A stretch of 56,747 nt of DNA, from positions 1-56,747 of the forward strand of contig NZ_JAFBCX010000031.1 of assembly GCF_016907955.1 (NCBI RefSeq), given 5' to 3'. The position numbers were made by a program, and so were the translations under genes. The notes beneath the pieces were generated by a model, which was given only the letters and a program-made list of their open reading frames with translations, was not told the DNA's origin and did not search any database. This DNA is from Lentzea nigeriaca. GTDB taxonomy: Bacteria; Actinomycetota; Actinomycetes; Mycobacteriales; Pseudonocardiaceae. Positions 48,990 to 56,747 of the stretch are shown one piece after another; the stretch's first letter is position 1; the number at the start of each line of letters is the position of its first letter.

Positions 48990-51900
48990 ATGTTGTTATC
49001 CCTGCGCCGCCTCGGCGTCGTTCTCGCGGTGACGGCCGCGTTGGTCCCTGTTCCCGCCAACGCAGCCGAATCCGTGGTCAAGAGCGCCGCCGAGGCGTTG
49101 TCCGTGCCGAACATCGACGACGTGCGCGGACACCTGACCCTGCCCACCACCGGTTCCGGCGACACCACGATCACGTGGACGTCGTCGAACCGGTCCGTGA
49201 TCACCCCGACCGGTGAGGTCACCCGCCCTGCCTCGGGCGCCAAGCCGGCCACGGTCGTGCTGACGGCCAAGGTGAGCCGCGGGTTCCAGAGCACGACGAG
49301 GAAGCTGACGGCGACGGTCGCGCCGCTGCCCGCCAAGGAACCGTTGGCGGGTTACAGCTTCTTCTACTTCACCGGTGAGGGCAGCCCCAGCGGTGAGCAG
49401 ATCTACGCCGCCGCGAGCAAGGGCGACAACCCTCTCGACTGGGCGGAGCTCAACAACGGCCAGCCGATCCTCAAGTCCACCCTCGGCGAGCTGGGTGTGC
49501 GCGACCCGTTCATCCTGCGCTCGCCCGAGGGTGACAAGTTCTTCCTCCTGGCCACGGACCTGAAGATCAACGGCGGACGCGGCTGGGACGCGGCCCAGCG
49601 CAGCGGCAGCCGGTCGATCATGGTGTGGGAGTCGACCGACCTCGCGCACTGGTCCCGCCAGCGCAGCGTCCAGGTGTCGCCGCCCACCGCGGGCAACACG
49701 TGGGCGCCGGAAGCGTTCTGGGACGCCAAGCGCGGCACGTACGTCGTCTACTGGGCGTCGAAGCTCTACGCGGAGAACGACCCGAACCACACCGGCGACA
49801 GCTACAACCGCATGATGTACGCGACGACGCGTGACTTCGTGACGTTCAGCGCGCCGAAGGTGTGGATCGACCCCGGCTACTCCGTGATCGACTCGACGAT
49901 CATCGAGGACAAGGGCACGTACTACCGGTACACGAAGGACGAGCGGAACAACACGTCGAGCACGCCGTGCAGCAAGTTCATCACCGCGGAGAAGTCGACC
50001 GACCTGCTCAACCCGAAGTACGACTTCGTGGCGGAGTGCATCGGCAAGGCCACCGCGACGAGCCCCGGACTCTCCGCGGGTGAGGGGCCGACGGGCTTCA
50101 AGTCCAACACCGAGAACAAGTGGTACCTGTTCATCGACGAGTTCGGCGGCCGCGGCTACGTGCCGTTCGAGACGACCGACCTCGCGTCCGGCAAGTGGAC
50201 GATGTCGACCGGTGCGAAGCTGCCCGCGTCCCCGCGCCACGGCACCGTCCTCCCGGTCACGCAGGCCGAGCTGAACCGGCTGACCGCTCCCCCTGCGCCG
50301 GTCAAGGCCGACGCGAAGGGTCTTGTCGCGCACTGGCCGCTCAACGCCACGTCCGGGTCGGTCGCCGCCGACGCCACCGGCCACGGTTACGACGGTGCGC
50401 TGGCCGGCAACACCTCGTGGTCCGGCGGGGCGTTGTCGTTGAACGGCGGGTACGTCCAGCTGCCGAACAACATGCTGACCGGTGCCTCGGCGTTCACGAT
50501 GTCCGCGGACGTGCTGGTGGATCCCGGGCAGCAGACGCCGTACTTCCTCTACGGGTTCGGCAACACCGCGAAGGACGGGGTCGGCAACGGCTACCTTTTC
50601 AGCACCGGCGACAGCTATCGCGGCGCGATCGCGTCCGGCAACTGGACGACCGAGCAGGGCGCCAACTCCGGTCGGGCGTTGCCCCGCGGTGTCTGGAAGA
50701 ACGTCACGCTGACCATCGGCAACGGGGTCGAGGTGCTGTACCTCGACGGTGCCGAGGTCGCGCGCAACACAGGCGTGACGATCAAGCCGTCGGACCTCGG
50801 CGATGGCGTGACGGCGGCGAACTACCTGGGCCGCTCGGTCTACGCCGCGGACAAGACGCTGATCGGCAAGATGAAGGACGTCCGGCTGTACAACCGGGCC
50901 CTGTCGGGTGCGGAGGTCGCCGCGCTCCCGTCGAACAGCACCGTGATCTCATCGGTCGAGCTGGCGTCGCTCAAGGTGCCCGCGGTGATCGACCCGGCCG
51001 CGAACACGGTGGTGCTGCCGGTCAAGCCCGGCACGGACCTGCGCAGGCTCGCGCCGAAGTTCGGTCTCGCGCCCGGCTCGAAGATCACTCCGGCCGGAAC
51101 CGTCGACCTACGCAAGCCCAGGAAGTTCGTCGTCACCAACTCCTCCGGCGACCGTCGTGAGTGGACGGTGGAGGCGCACGAGATGCGCAGTCCCGTGCTG
51201 CCTGGCCTGAACGCCGACCCGAACATCATCGCATTCGGGGACACGTACTACATCTACGCCACCACCGACGGGTTCGACGGCTGGAGCGGCACGAAGTTCT
51301 CCGCGTGGTCGTCGAAGAACCTCGTCGACTGGAAGGACGAGGGCGTCATCCTCGACCTCGGCCCGGATGTGAGCTGGGCGGACAGCCGGGCCTGGGCACC
51401 GACGATCGCCGAGCGCAACGGCAAGTACTACTTCTACTTCTGCGCCGAGGCGAAGATCGGTGTCGCGGTGTCGGACTCGCCGACGGGCCCGTTCGTGGAC
51501 TCCGGCAAGCCGCTGGTGGCGCGCAACCCAGGTGGTGGCCAGGCGATCGACCCTGCGGTGTTCATCGACAAGTCCGGCCAGCCATACCTCTACTGGGGCA
51601 ACGGTGAGGCCTACGTCGTGCCGCTGAACCCCGACATGGTGTCGTACGACCCGGCTCGCGTCACGCGGATCACCGGGCTCGACGACTTCCGCGAGGGCCT
51701 GTTCATGGTGGAGCGCAAGGGCACCTACTACCTGAGCTGGTCGATCGACGACACCCGCAGCGAGAACTACCGCGTCGGCTACGCGACGGCGTCGAGCCCG
51801 CTCGGCCCGTTCACCAACCGCGGCCTGATCCTGCAGAAGGACCCGAAGCTCGGCGTCCTCGGCACCGGCCACAGCTCGATGCTGCAGGTGCCCGGCACCG

Positions 51901-52082
51901 ACGACTGGTACCTCGTGTACCACCGCTTCGCCATCCCCGGCGGTGACGGCATGCACCGCGAGACCACGATCGACAGGATGCGGTTCAACCGCGACGGCAC
52001 CATCGCGCCCGTCGCGCCGACCCTGGAAAGCGTGGCTCCACAAAGGATCCGGCCGCAGCACTGCCGGGCCTACTTCAACTAG
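48990..52082 (+). CDS. Secreted double-GH43 arabinan-degrading-type enzyme
   Basis: ATG 48990 gives 1030 residues with a signal peptide ending near A-N-A-A (about 26). Order: an atrophied bacterial Ig-like domain (about 28-112), a first five-bladed GH43-like domain (about 118-445, V-R-D-P near 170), a LamG-like domain (about 465-650), a short beta domain, and a second GH43 domain (about 750-1020) with N-A-D-P-N as base, I-D-P-A-V-F and R-E-G-L-F-M holding the acid. GH43 enzymes cut arabinans, arabinoxylans or xylans. It belongs to the same transcription unit as the sugar importer, whose substrate it probably supplies. Confidence 0.9.
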   Translation: MLLSLRRLGVVLAVTAALVPVPANAAESVVKSAAEALSVPNIDDVRGHLTLPTTGSGDTTITWTSSNRSVITPTGEVTRPASGAKPATVVLTAKVSRGFQSTTRKLTATVAPLPAKEPLAGYSFFYFTGEGSPSGEQIYAAASKGDNPLDWAELNNGQPILKSTLGELGVRDPFILRSPEGDKFFLLATDLKINGGRGWDAAQRSGSRSIMVWESTDLAHWSRQRSVQVSPPTAGNTWAPEAFWDAKRGTYVVYWASKLYAENDPNHTGDSYNRMMYATTRDFVTFSAPKVWIDPGYSVIDSTIIEDKGTYYRYTKDERNNTSSTPCSKFITAEKSTDLLNPKYDFVAECIGKATATSPGLSAGEGPTGFKSNTENKWYLFIDEFGGRGYVPFETTDLASGKWTMSTGAKLPASPRHGTVLPVTQAELNRLTAPPAPVKADAKGLVAHWPLNATSGSVAADATGHGYDGALAGNTSWSGGALSLNGGYVQLPNNMLTGASAFTMSADVLVDPGQQTPYFLYGFGNTAKDGVGNGYLFSTGDSYRGAIASGNWTTEQGANSGRALPRGVWKNVTLTIGNGVEVLYLDGAEVARNTGVTIKPSDLGDGVTAANYLGRSVYAADKTLIGKMKDVRLYNRALSGAEVAALPSNSTVISSVELASLKVPAVIDPAANTVVLPVKPGTDLRRLAPKFGLAPGSKITPAGTVDLRKPRKFVVTNSSGDRREWTVEAHEMRSPVLPGLNADPNIIAFGDTYYIYATTDGFDGWSGTKFSAWSSKNLVDWKDEGVILDLGPDVSWADSRAWAPTIAERNGKYYFYFCAEAKIGVAVSDSPTGPFVDSGKPLVARNPGGGQAIDPAVFIDKSGQPYLYWGNGEAYVVPLNPDMVSYDPARVTRITGLDDFREGLFMVERKGTYYLSWSIDDTRSENYRVGYATASSPLGPFTNRGLILQKDPKLGVLGTGHSSMLQVPGTDDWYLVYHRFAIPGGDGMHRETTIDRMRFNRDGTIAPVAPTLESVAPQRIRPQHCRAYFN

Positions 52083-52090
52083 GTGACAGG

Positions 52091-52140
52091 CCCGTTCGAC
52101 GCCGTTCGACTCGAACGGCGTCGAACGGGTCGTTTTATTG
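52091..52140 (+). terminator. 18-bp perfect hairpin terminator after the GH43 gene
   Basis: CCCGTTCGACGCCGTTCG (52091-52108) pairs completely with 52112-52129 around a 3-nt loop and is followed by TCGTTTTATTGTT. It begins 9 bp after the GH43 stop and closes the sugar-import operon. Confidence 0.92.
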
Positions 52141-52160
52141 TTACAACTCACTCTCGCGGT

Positions 52161-52177
52161 CGGGAAAGCGCTTCCCG
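52161..52177. promoter_or_regulatory. LacI-type operator before the SNase-CBM2 gene
   Basis: CGGGAAAGCGCTTCCCG has CGGGAA/TTCCCG arms and the palindromic core AAGCGCTT. It lies 63 bp before the proposed start and is typical of LacI-family sites near polysaccharide-degradation genes. Confidence 0.6.
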
Positions 52178-52239
52178 CGTTCCGCCGGAGGGACGTACGG
52201 TCCACTCCCGGACACGGGACGACCAGCACCGGGGGATTC

Positions 52240-53127
52240 TTGAGACCGTTCGGCCACCACCGGCCCATCCTGTACACGCCCTTCGCCGTGCTCGTCGTGG
52301 CCGCGTGTGCGACGAGCGCCGCGGAAACCCCCGCCAACACCCCGTCTTCGGTGACCTCGCCCCAGCACGTCACCGTTCTCCCACCGCCGCCCGAGACGGT
52401 CGAGGAGGTCGTCGACGGCAGGACCGTCGTGCTGTCGAACGGCGTGAAGGCCCGCGTGCTCGGCATGGCGGCGCCAGGAGAGTGCTGGTCGGCCGCATCG
52501 CTGAAGTTCGCCAAGGACACCCTGCTCGGCAAGCCGGTGCGCTACAGCCGCGCCTCGGAGTCGGCCATCACGCTGCGCCTGGCCAACGACCACGACTTCG
52601 CCTTGCTCGCCGTGAGCCAGGGTGCCGCCCGCGCCGAGAAGGACGACCCGGTCCTCACCGAGCCGGAGAAGGCCGCCGCGGAGGCGGGCCTGGGCCTGTG
52701 GGGCCTACCGTGCAAGGGCCAGGACGCCACACCGACGGTCGCTCCCCCTCCTCCGCCGCCACCCGCTCCGACCACCACGACCCCCAAGCCTCCGCCGGTC
52801 GAGAAGAAGGGCTGCGTGGTCACGTACCGCCTGGCCAGGGAATGGCCGGGCGGCTTCAACTCCGAGCTGACCGTCCGCAACAACACCGACAAGCCGTTCA
52901 CGCAGTGGAAGCTGTACTGGAGGTTCCCGAGCGGTCAGCAGATCAGGGAGACCTGGGGCATGACGGCCTACCAGTACGGCGGGGACGTGCTGGCGGTGAG
53001 CCAGGACGGCAACGGTTCGATCAACGTGGGCGAGCAGGTGTCGTTGCGGTTCAACGCGGTCACGTCCGGGCCGAACGTCCCGCCGGCCACGTTCGTGGTC
53101 AACGGTGTGACCTGCTCACTCGGTTAG
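52240..53127 (+). CDS. Lipoprotein with degenerate SNase-like domain and CBM2
   Basis: The frame is open from 52138, but TTG 52240 with GGGGGA upstream fits best because the next residues form a lipoprotein signal (V-L-V-V-A-A-C). The 295-residue protein has an SNase-like domain (about 55-155: V-V-D-G-R-T-V-V-L, A-R-V-L-G-M-A-A-P, closing A-A-E-A-G-L-G-L-W), a Pro/Thr linker and a CBM2-like cellulose-binding module (about 195-295) with conserved tryptophans and terminal cysteines. The SNase active-site pattern is incomplete: D-G-D reads D-G-R, D-A-P-E reads A-A-P-G-E, and the second arginine is missing. It may anchor the cell to cellulose. Its end overlaps the convergent gene by 12 bp. Confidence 0.78.
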   Translation: MRPFGHHRPILYTPFAVLVVAACATSAAETPANTPSSVTSPQHVTVLPPPPETVEEVVDGRTVVLSNGVKARVLGMAAPGECWSAASLKFAKDTLLGKPVRYSRASESAITLRLANDHDFALLAVSQGAARAEKDDPVLTEPEKAAAEAGLGLWGLPCKGQDATPTVAPPPPPPPAPTTTTPKPPPVEKKGCVVTYRLAREWPGGFNSELTVRNNTDKPFTQWKLYWRFPSGQQIRETWGMTAYQYGGDVLAVSQDGNGSINVGEQVSLRFNAVTSGPNVPPATFVVNGVTCSLG

Positions 53128-54006
53128 CGCGGCAGCGAGCACACCGATCGCGTCCGGCCCGGTCCGGCAACACCCGCCGACCAGCCGGGCGCCGCGCTCC
53201 GTCCACTCCCCCGCCAGCGTGCCGAACCCGGTGCCGGCACCGGTCCACGCGCGCTCCGTCGCGTCCCACTGCTCCCCGCTGTTCGGATACACCACCACGG
53301 GCAGCCCGGTGACCTTCCGGGCCACGTCGACCGCGTGCGCGACATCCTCAGGGGCACAACAGTTCACACCGACCGCAACGACCTCGTCGGCCCCCGCGGC
53401 GACCGCGAACGCCTCCTCCAGCGGCTGCCCGGCGCACGTCCGGTCGCCGCGAATGCTGTAGGACAGCCACATCGGCACACCGCTGCCGCGTACGACGTCG
53501 ACGACAGCCAACGCCTCGTCCACATCGGGAATCGTTTCGACGGCGATCACATCCGGGTCGGCCGAGACCAGCGTCTCGATGCGAGGCCGGTGGAACTCCA
53601 CGAGCTCCTGCCTGCCCAGGCCGTAGTTGCCGCGGTACTCCGACCCGTCGGCGAGCATCGCCCCGTAAGGTCCGACGGAGGCCGCGACCCAGCGCGGTCC
53701 GTCCACATCGGAGGCGGCGGACCGGGCCAGCGCGACGCTGGCACGCAACAGCCGCGTGGTCTCGTCAGCACCGATGCCGTGCCGCGCGAAGCCCTCGTAG
53801 GTCACCTGGTAGCTCGCGGTGATGGCGACCTCGGCACCCGCGCGGTAGAACGCCAGGTGAGCCTCGCGCACCGCGTCCGGGTCGGTCAGCAGGAGCCTGC
53901 CCGACCACAGAGCGTCGGACAGGTCGTGCCCCGCGAGTTCCAGTGCCGTCGACATACCGCCGTCCAGCACGACGACCCTGTGCGCCAAGGCGTTCGTCAG
54001 TTCCAC
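53116..54006 (-). CDS. mmuM: Homocysteine S-methyltransferase
   Basis: This 296-residue protein starts at GTG 54006. It is a single-domain zinc methyltransferase with V-L-D-G-G-M-S-T-A-L-E near the start, I-T-A-S-Y-Q-V-T, V-E-T-I-P, and the three zinc cysteines in G-V-N-C and G-G-C-C-R-T. MmuM moves a methyl group from S-methylmethionine or S-adenosylmethionine to homocysteine, forming methionine. S-methylmethionine is a plant metabolite, which fits the plant-biomass setting. It lies 16 bp downstream of the LacI gene on the same strand. Confidence 0.92.
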   Translation of the reverse strand: MELTNALAHRVVVLDGGMSTALELAGHDLSDALWSGRLLLTDPDAVREAHLAFYRAGAEVAITASYQVTYEGFARHGIGADETTRLLRASVALARSAASDVDGPRWVAASVGPYGAMLADGSEYRGNYGLGRQELVEFHRPRIETLVSADPDVIAVETIPDVDEALAVVDVVRGSGVPMWLSYSIRGDRTCAGQPLEEAFAVAAGADEVVAVGVNCCAPEDVAHAVDVARKVTGLPVVVYPNSGEQWDATERAWTGAGTGFGTLAGEWTERGARLVGGCCRTGPDAIGVLAAALTE

Positions 54007-54022
54007 CCCGGCGATTCTACGG

Positions 54023-55057
54023 TCAGCTGGAGGAGGCCGCGCCGAACCGGGCGGCGGCGAGCTCCGGGGTGCTCACGCGCCGGGACAGCCGTGGCGGCAG
54101 CAACAGCAGCGGCGGGACCGTGCGCCCCTCGAGCTTGCCCACCAGGAGTTCCACCGCGTGCCGGCCCAGCTCGTCCACCGGCAGCCGCACGGAGGTGAGC
54201 GGGGGCGAGACCTGTTCGGCGAGCTCATCGGGGCAGATCGCGACCACGGCGACGTCGCCGGGCACCTTGCGCCCGGAGGCGCGCAGACACGAGCTCACCC
54301 AGCCGAGCGCCGCGTCGTTGTGCACGACCAGCGCTGTCATCGCCGGGTGGGCGCGCAGCAGCGCCTGGACGGACCTGAGCACCGACTCGTAGTCCTCTTC
54401 CGCGGGCATGGCCGTCGTGGCGATGCCGCGCCGCATGGCGGCCGCGCTGAACCCGGCCATCGCGCGATGGGCGAAACCGGTGTTGCGGCGGTAGACGGCG
54501 CTCGGGGCGCCGAGGAAACCGATGGAGCGGTGGCCGAGGTCGGCGAGGTGGTCGACGCACTTGGCGCCCGCGGCCTCGAAGTCGAGGTCCACGCAGGTGA
54601 GGCCCTTCGTGGCCGCCGGGTGTCCGATGAGGACGGACGGCTTCGCGAGCTCGCGAAGCACGGGGACGCGGTCGTCGTCCATCTCCACGTCGAGCACCAG
54701 GAAACCGTCGGCCTGGGCGCTGTCAGCGGCTCTGCGCAAGCCTGGGGCACCGTCCTCAGCGGTCATGAGCAGCACGTCCATGTCGTGTCTGCGCGCGGCC
54801 GTCACGGCCGCCGTGACGAACCGCATCATCACCGGGAGATGGAGACCCGCGCGCAACGGCAGCACGAGCCCGATCACGTTGGCCCTGCTGGAGTTCAACG
54901 CCCGCTCGCCCGCGTGCGGTTGGTAGCCGAGCGCCCTGATGCTCTCGCGCACCCGCGACTTGGTGTCGGCCGAGATCGACCGCTTGCCCGTCAGCACGTA
55001 GGAAACCGTGCTCGGGGCGACACCAGCGTGTCGTGCGACGTCCGCGATGGTGACCAC
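54023..55057 (-). CDS. LacI family transcriptional regulator
   Basis: This 344-residue protein starts at GTG 55057. The N-terminal DNA-binding domain is complete (T-I-A-D-V-A-R-H-A-G-V-A-P-S-T-V-S-Y-V-L) with the hinge helix R-A-L-N-S-S-R-A-N-V-I-G-L-V. The rest is a sugar-binding PBP1-like core. It is probably the repressor of the polysaccharide genes around it: operator-like sites of one type (TGTTnGCGnTnACA) are found upstream of its own gene, and before the ABC operon at 45.1 kb. The inducer is likely a monosaccharide or short oligosaccharide. Confidence 0.92.
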   Translation of the reverse strand: MVTIADVARHAGVAPSTVSYVLTGKRSISADTKSRVRESIRALGYQPHAGERALNSSRANVIGLVLPLRAGLHLPVMMRFVTAAVTAARRHDMDVLLMTAEDGAPGLRRAADSAQADGFLVLDVEMDDDRVPVLRELAKPSVLIGHPAATKGLTCVDLDFEAAGAKCVDHLADLGHRSIGFLGAPSAVYRRNTGFAHRAMAGFSAAAMRRGIATTAMPAEEDYESVLRSVQALLRAHPAMTALVVHNDAALGWVSSCLRASGRKVPGDVAVVAICPDELAEQVSPPLTSVRLPVDELGRHAVELLVGKLEGRTVPPLLLLPPRLSRRVSTPELAAARFGAASSS

Positions 55058-55136
55058 ACCGACCCCTCTCGCGAACCCACTTCACCTGCTGCGTTCCGCC
55101 ACGATAGGGAGCACGTTCAGGTGAACTCAAGGGTCA

Positions 55137-55150
55137 TGTTCGCGTTAACA
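55137..55150. promoter_or_regulatory. LacI-type operator before the LacI gene
   Basis: TGTTCGCGTTAACA has TGTT/AACA arms and lies 80 bp upstream of the LacI start; a weaker related word, TGTTTGCGATACGT, follows at 55152-55165. It fits autoregulation and resembles the site at 45107-45120. Confidence 0.6.
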
Positions 55151-55225
55151 TTGTTTGCGATACGTGGTCCAGACGAATTGTGTTGTCTGGAAAGTTCCAG
55201 AACAGAAACTTCTTGCAGCTCAGCG

Positions 55226-55239
55226 TGTTCGCGCTCACG
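55226..55239. promoter_or_regulatory. Further operator-like site between LacI and GH10 genes
   Basis: TGTTCGCGCTCACG matches the reverse complement of operator 1 of the ABC operon (TGTTAGCGCTCACA) at 12 of 14 positions. Confidence 0.5.
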
Positions 55240-55276
55240 CTCCGCAGCGCGGAACCAATCGATACAGAGCGTGAGC
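55233..55276 (-). terminator. 10-bp inverted repeat after the xylanase gene
   Basis: GCTCACGCTC (55233-55242) and GAGCGTGAGC (55267-55276) pair perfectly with a 24-nt loop, 17 bp after the xylanase stop on the minus strand. It may be a terminator, but also overlaps an operator-like word. Confidence 0.45.
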
Positions 55277-55292
55277 ACGTTCACACTTCGCG

Positions 55293-56639
55293 TCAACTGA
55301 AGGCGCCCGCGAGCGCCCGATATGCGGGTTTGGGTGCGAACGTTTCGTCGAACGGCAGCGCCGCCCCTTGGCCCGGGAAAACCGACGGAATCCACGAGTG
55401 CTTGTCGGACAGTGACCACGTGGTGATGCCGACGCACCGCGTCACGGCGAGACAGGCTCTGGCCACGGCGCCGTAGTCCGCGGCCTGGGTCGCGAGCTTC
55501 ACGGAGTCCGCGGGCAGCGTCATCCGGATGTCGAGCTCGGTGATCGCCACGTCCACGCCGAGGTCCGCGAACCGTTGCAGGTTCTGCCGCATCGATGCCG
55601 GCACACCGCCGAGCAGCAGGTGCGACTGGAACCCGACGCCGTCGATCGGCACGCCCTGCTGCTTGAACGACTTCACCAGCTCGTACACGGCGTCGCTCTT
55701 CGCGCCGAGCCCGTCGGTGTTGTAGTCGTTGTAGTACAGCTTGGCGTCCGGGTCCGCGGCACGAGCGGCGCGGAACGCCTCCGCGAGGTAGCCGTCCCCG
55801 AGCTTCTGCTGCCAGAACGACTGCCGGCGCGTGCCGTTATCCTCGAACGCCTCGTTGACGACGTCCCAGGCGAACACCTTGCCGCGGTAGTGCCCCGCCA
55901 CGGCGGCGATGTGGTCGAGCATCGCCTGCCGCAGCTGGTTCGCCGGTAGGTCCTGAACCCACTGCGGGGTCTGGTTGTGCCACACCAGTGTGTGGCCGCG
56001 CACGCGTTGGCCGGCGGCGACCGCACCCGCCCAGATCCGGTCGCCGCCGGTGAACGTGAACTGGCCGCGAGAGGGTTCGGTGGCCTCCCACTTCATCTCG
56101 TTGCCGACGGTGATGACCCCGGCCTCGCGTGCGGTCAGTTCACGGTTCTGCGTGTCCTCGAGCTCCGGCACGGTCATCGCGCTGCCGAAGTACTTCCCCC
56201 TGGCAGCGGCCAGGTCCCGCAACGGCTTGGTGCCGGGCGTCGGCGCGTTGCACAGCTGCCCGTTGAGCCGGAACTCCGCGGGCGGGCTGTTGGCGCCGCT
56301 GTAGGACGCGTTGAACCCGAGACCGGAGAGCGTGGCACCGGGCGCGATGGTCCGGTTCCAGCTCATCGCGGTCGCCGACGTCTGGGTCCACGTGGCACCC
56401 CAGCCGTTGGTGATCCTCTGGTTGCCGGGAAACGAGAAGGTGAGCGTCCAGCCATCGATCGCCATGCCCGAGGTGTTCGTGATGGACACCGCGCCGGTGA
56501 ACCCGGAGCCCCAGTCGTTCGGCACGCTGTAGGTGATCTTGCACTGCCCGGCGTCGTCAGCCGTCGCCGTCGCAGCGGGGGCTGCGACGGCGACGGTCGA
56601 CGCCAGCACGAGCGACAGCACGTGCGGGAGTCGTTTCAT
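55293..56639 (-). CDS. Secreted CBM2-GH10 endo-1,4-beta-xylanase
   Basis: This 448-residue enzyme starts at ATG 56639 behind GGAAG. Signal peptide to about A26; CBM2 at about 30-131 with binding tryptophans (W43, W80, W84, W94) and terminal cysteines C33 and C130; GH10 barrel from about 140 to the end. Acid/base E263 lies in D-V-V-N-E and nucleophile E368 in I-T-E-L-D. It cuts internal xylan bonds and is held on cellulose by the CBM. Unusually the CBM2 is N-terminal with a very short linker. It follows another gene by 13 bp and is probably co-transcribed with it. Confidence 0.94.
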   Translation of the reverse strand: MKRLPHVLSLVLASTVAVAAPAATATADDAGQCKITYSVPNDWGSGFTGAVSITNTSGMAIDGWTLTFSFPGNQRITNGWGATWTQTSATAMSWNRTIAPGATLSGLGFNASYSGANSPPAEFRLNGQLCNAPTPGTKPLRDLAAARGKYFGSAMTVPELEDTQNRELTAREAGVITVGNEMKWEATEPSRGQFTFTGGDRIWAGAVAAGQRVRGHTLVWHNQTPQWVQDLPANQLRQAMLDHIAAVAGHYRGKVFAWDVVNEAFEDNGTRRQSFWQQKLGDGYLAEAFRAARAADPDAKLYYNDYNTDGLGAKSDAVYELVKSFKQQGVPIDGVGFQSHLLLGGVPASMRQNLQRFADLGVDVAITELDIRMTLPADSVKLATQAADYGAVARACLAVTRCVGITTWSLSDKHSWIPSVFPGQGAALPFDETFAPKPAYRALAGAFS

Positions 56640-56652
56640 GACGGTCTCTTCC

Positions 56653-56747
56653 TCACAGCGCCGGGTAGGCGTTGCGCATGAGTTCCTGGAACTGTGCGGA
56701 GAACCACTTGCCCGACAGCGGGGCGTCCGGCAGCGCGCCCGACATGT
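56653..56747 (-). CDS. C-terminal end of an unidentified protein, probably a secreted enzyme
   Basis: About 31 codons are open from the right edge to TGA at 56655-56653. The residues include S-G-A-L-P-D-A-P-L-S-G-K-W-F-S-A-Q-F and finish N-A-Y-P-A-L. The family cannot be named from this fragment. The 13-bp gap to the xylanase gene suggests one operon, so a second plant-cell-wall enzyme is plausible. Confidence 0.65.
   Translation of the reverse strand, partial: MSGALPDAPLSGKWFSAQFQELMRNAYPAL

Overview
The window is high-GC actinobacterial DNA with frequent GTG and a few TTG starts. Secreted CBM2-bearing plant-polysaccharide enzymes, an ANTAR regulator, PucR, LacI and TetR regulators, a class I P450 locus and many tail-to-tail gene overlaps all point to a filamentous actinomycete. 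A Lentzea/Saccharothrix-like member of the Pseudonocardiaceae is my best guess; this is an inference from gene style, not a database match. No rRNA, tRNA, CRISPR array, transposase or large biosynthetic cluster was seen.

Left part (1-15.3 kb). A truncated 13E12-type HNH endonuclease end is followed by a fold-back element (568-689). A minus-strand group holds a membrane protein, a membrane-anchored SNase-like protein and an MFS exporter. Then come a GAF-ANTAR regulator, a VanZ-like protein with an orphan histidine kinase, a Ser/Thr kinase meeting it tail to tail, and an ABC efflux pump with its DesK/DesR-type two-component system (7497-10822). TetR follows, then a minus-strand operon of AlaX-type tRNA editing protein, XRE-cupin regulator and threonine aldolase, a YjdF-like membrane protein and a NYN/cold-shock-domain protein.

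Middle (15.3-36.6 kb). A large secreted PA14-GH2 enzyme has LacI/CebR-like operators. A molybdopterin oxidoreductase, flavin reductase and DUF6510 protein form a triad. A SMI1/KNR4-like protein precedes a 993-residue DUF4062-STAND-repeat NTPase, the best candidate for a conflict or defence function. A 1032-residue secreted M14 carboxypeptidase is followed by an 870-bp convergent gap with three copies of an unrecognised structured repeat, then a diverged NAD-dependent DNA ligase. Next are a PLP ammonia-lyase-like enzyme, a MerR regulator, a GH5-like protein lacking key catalytic residues, a chimeric VanX remnant, an MBL hydrolase with a MerR-type leaderless promoter, an NAD kinase, a GNAT and a secreted alpha/beta hydrolase.

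Right part (36.6-56.7 kb). A self-contained P450 locus (MFS exporter, P450, TetR, [3Fe-4S] ferredoxin, ferredoxin reductase) is built around a perfect palindromic operator, followed by a PucR/esterase divergent pair. From 43.6 kb on is a plant-cell-wall region: a GH5 cellulase, a ChvE-GguAB-like sugar ABC transporter with a leaderless LacI-controlled promoter, a double-GH43 arabinanase-like enzyme in the same transcription unit, a degenerate SNase-CBM2 lipoprotein, a homocysteine methyltransferase, a LacI regulator and a CBM2-GH10 xylanase. The genes fit together as secreted depolymerisation, lipoprotein capture and ABC uptake under LacI-type repressors whose operator-like sites recur at 45.05, 45.1, 55.14 and 55.23 kb.
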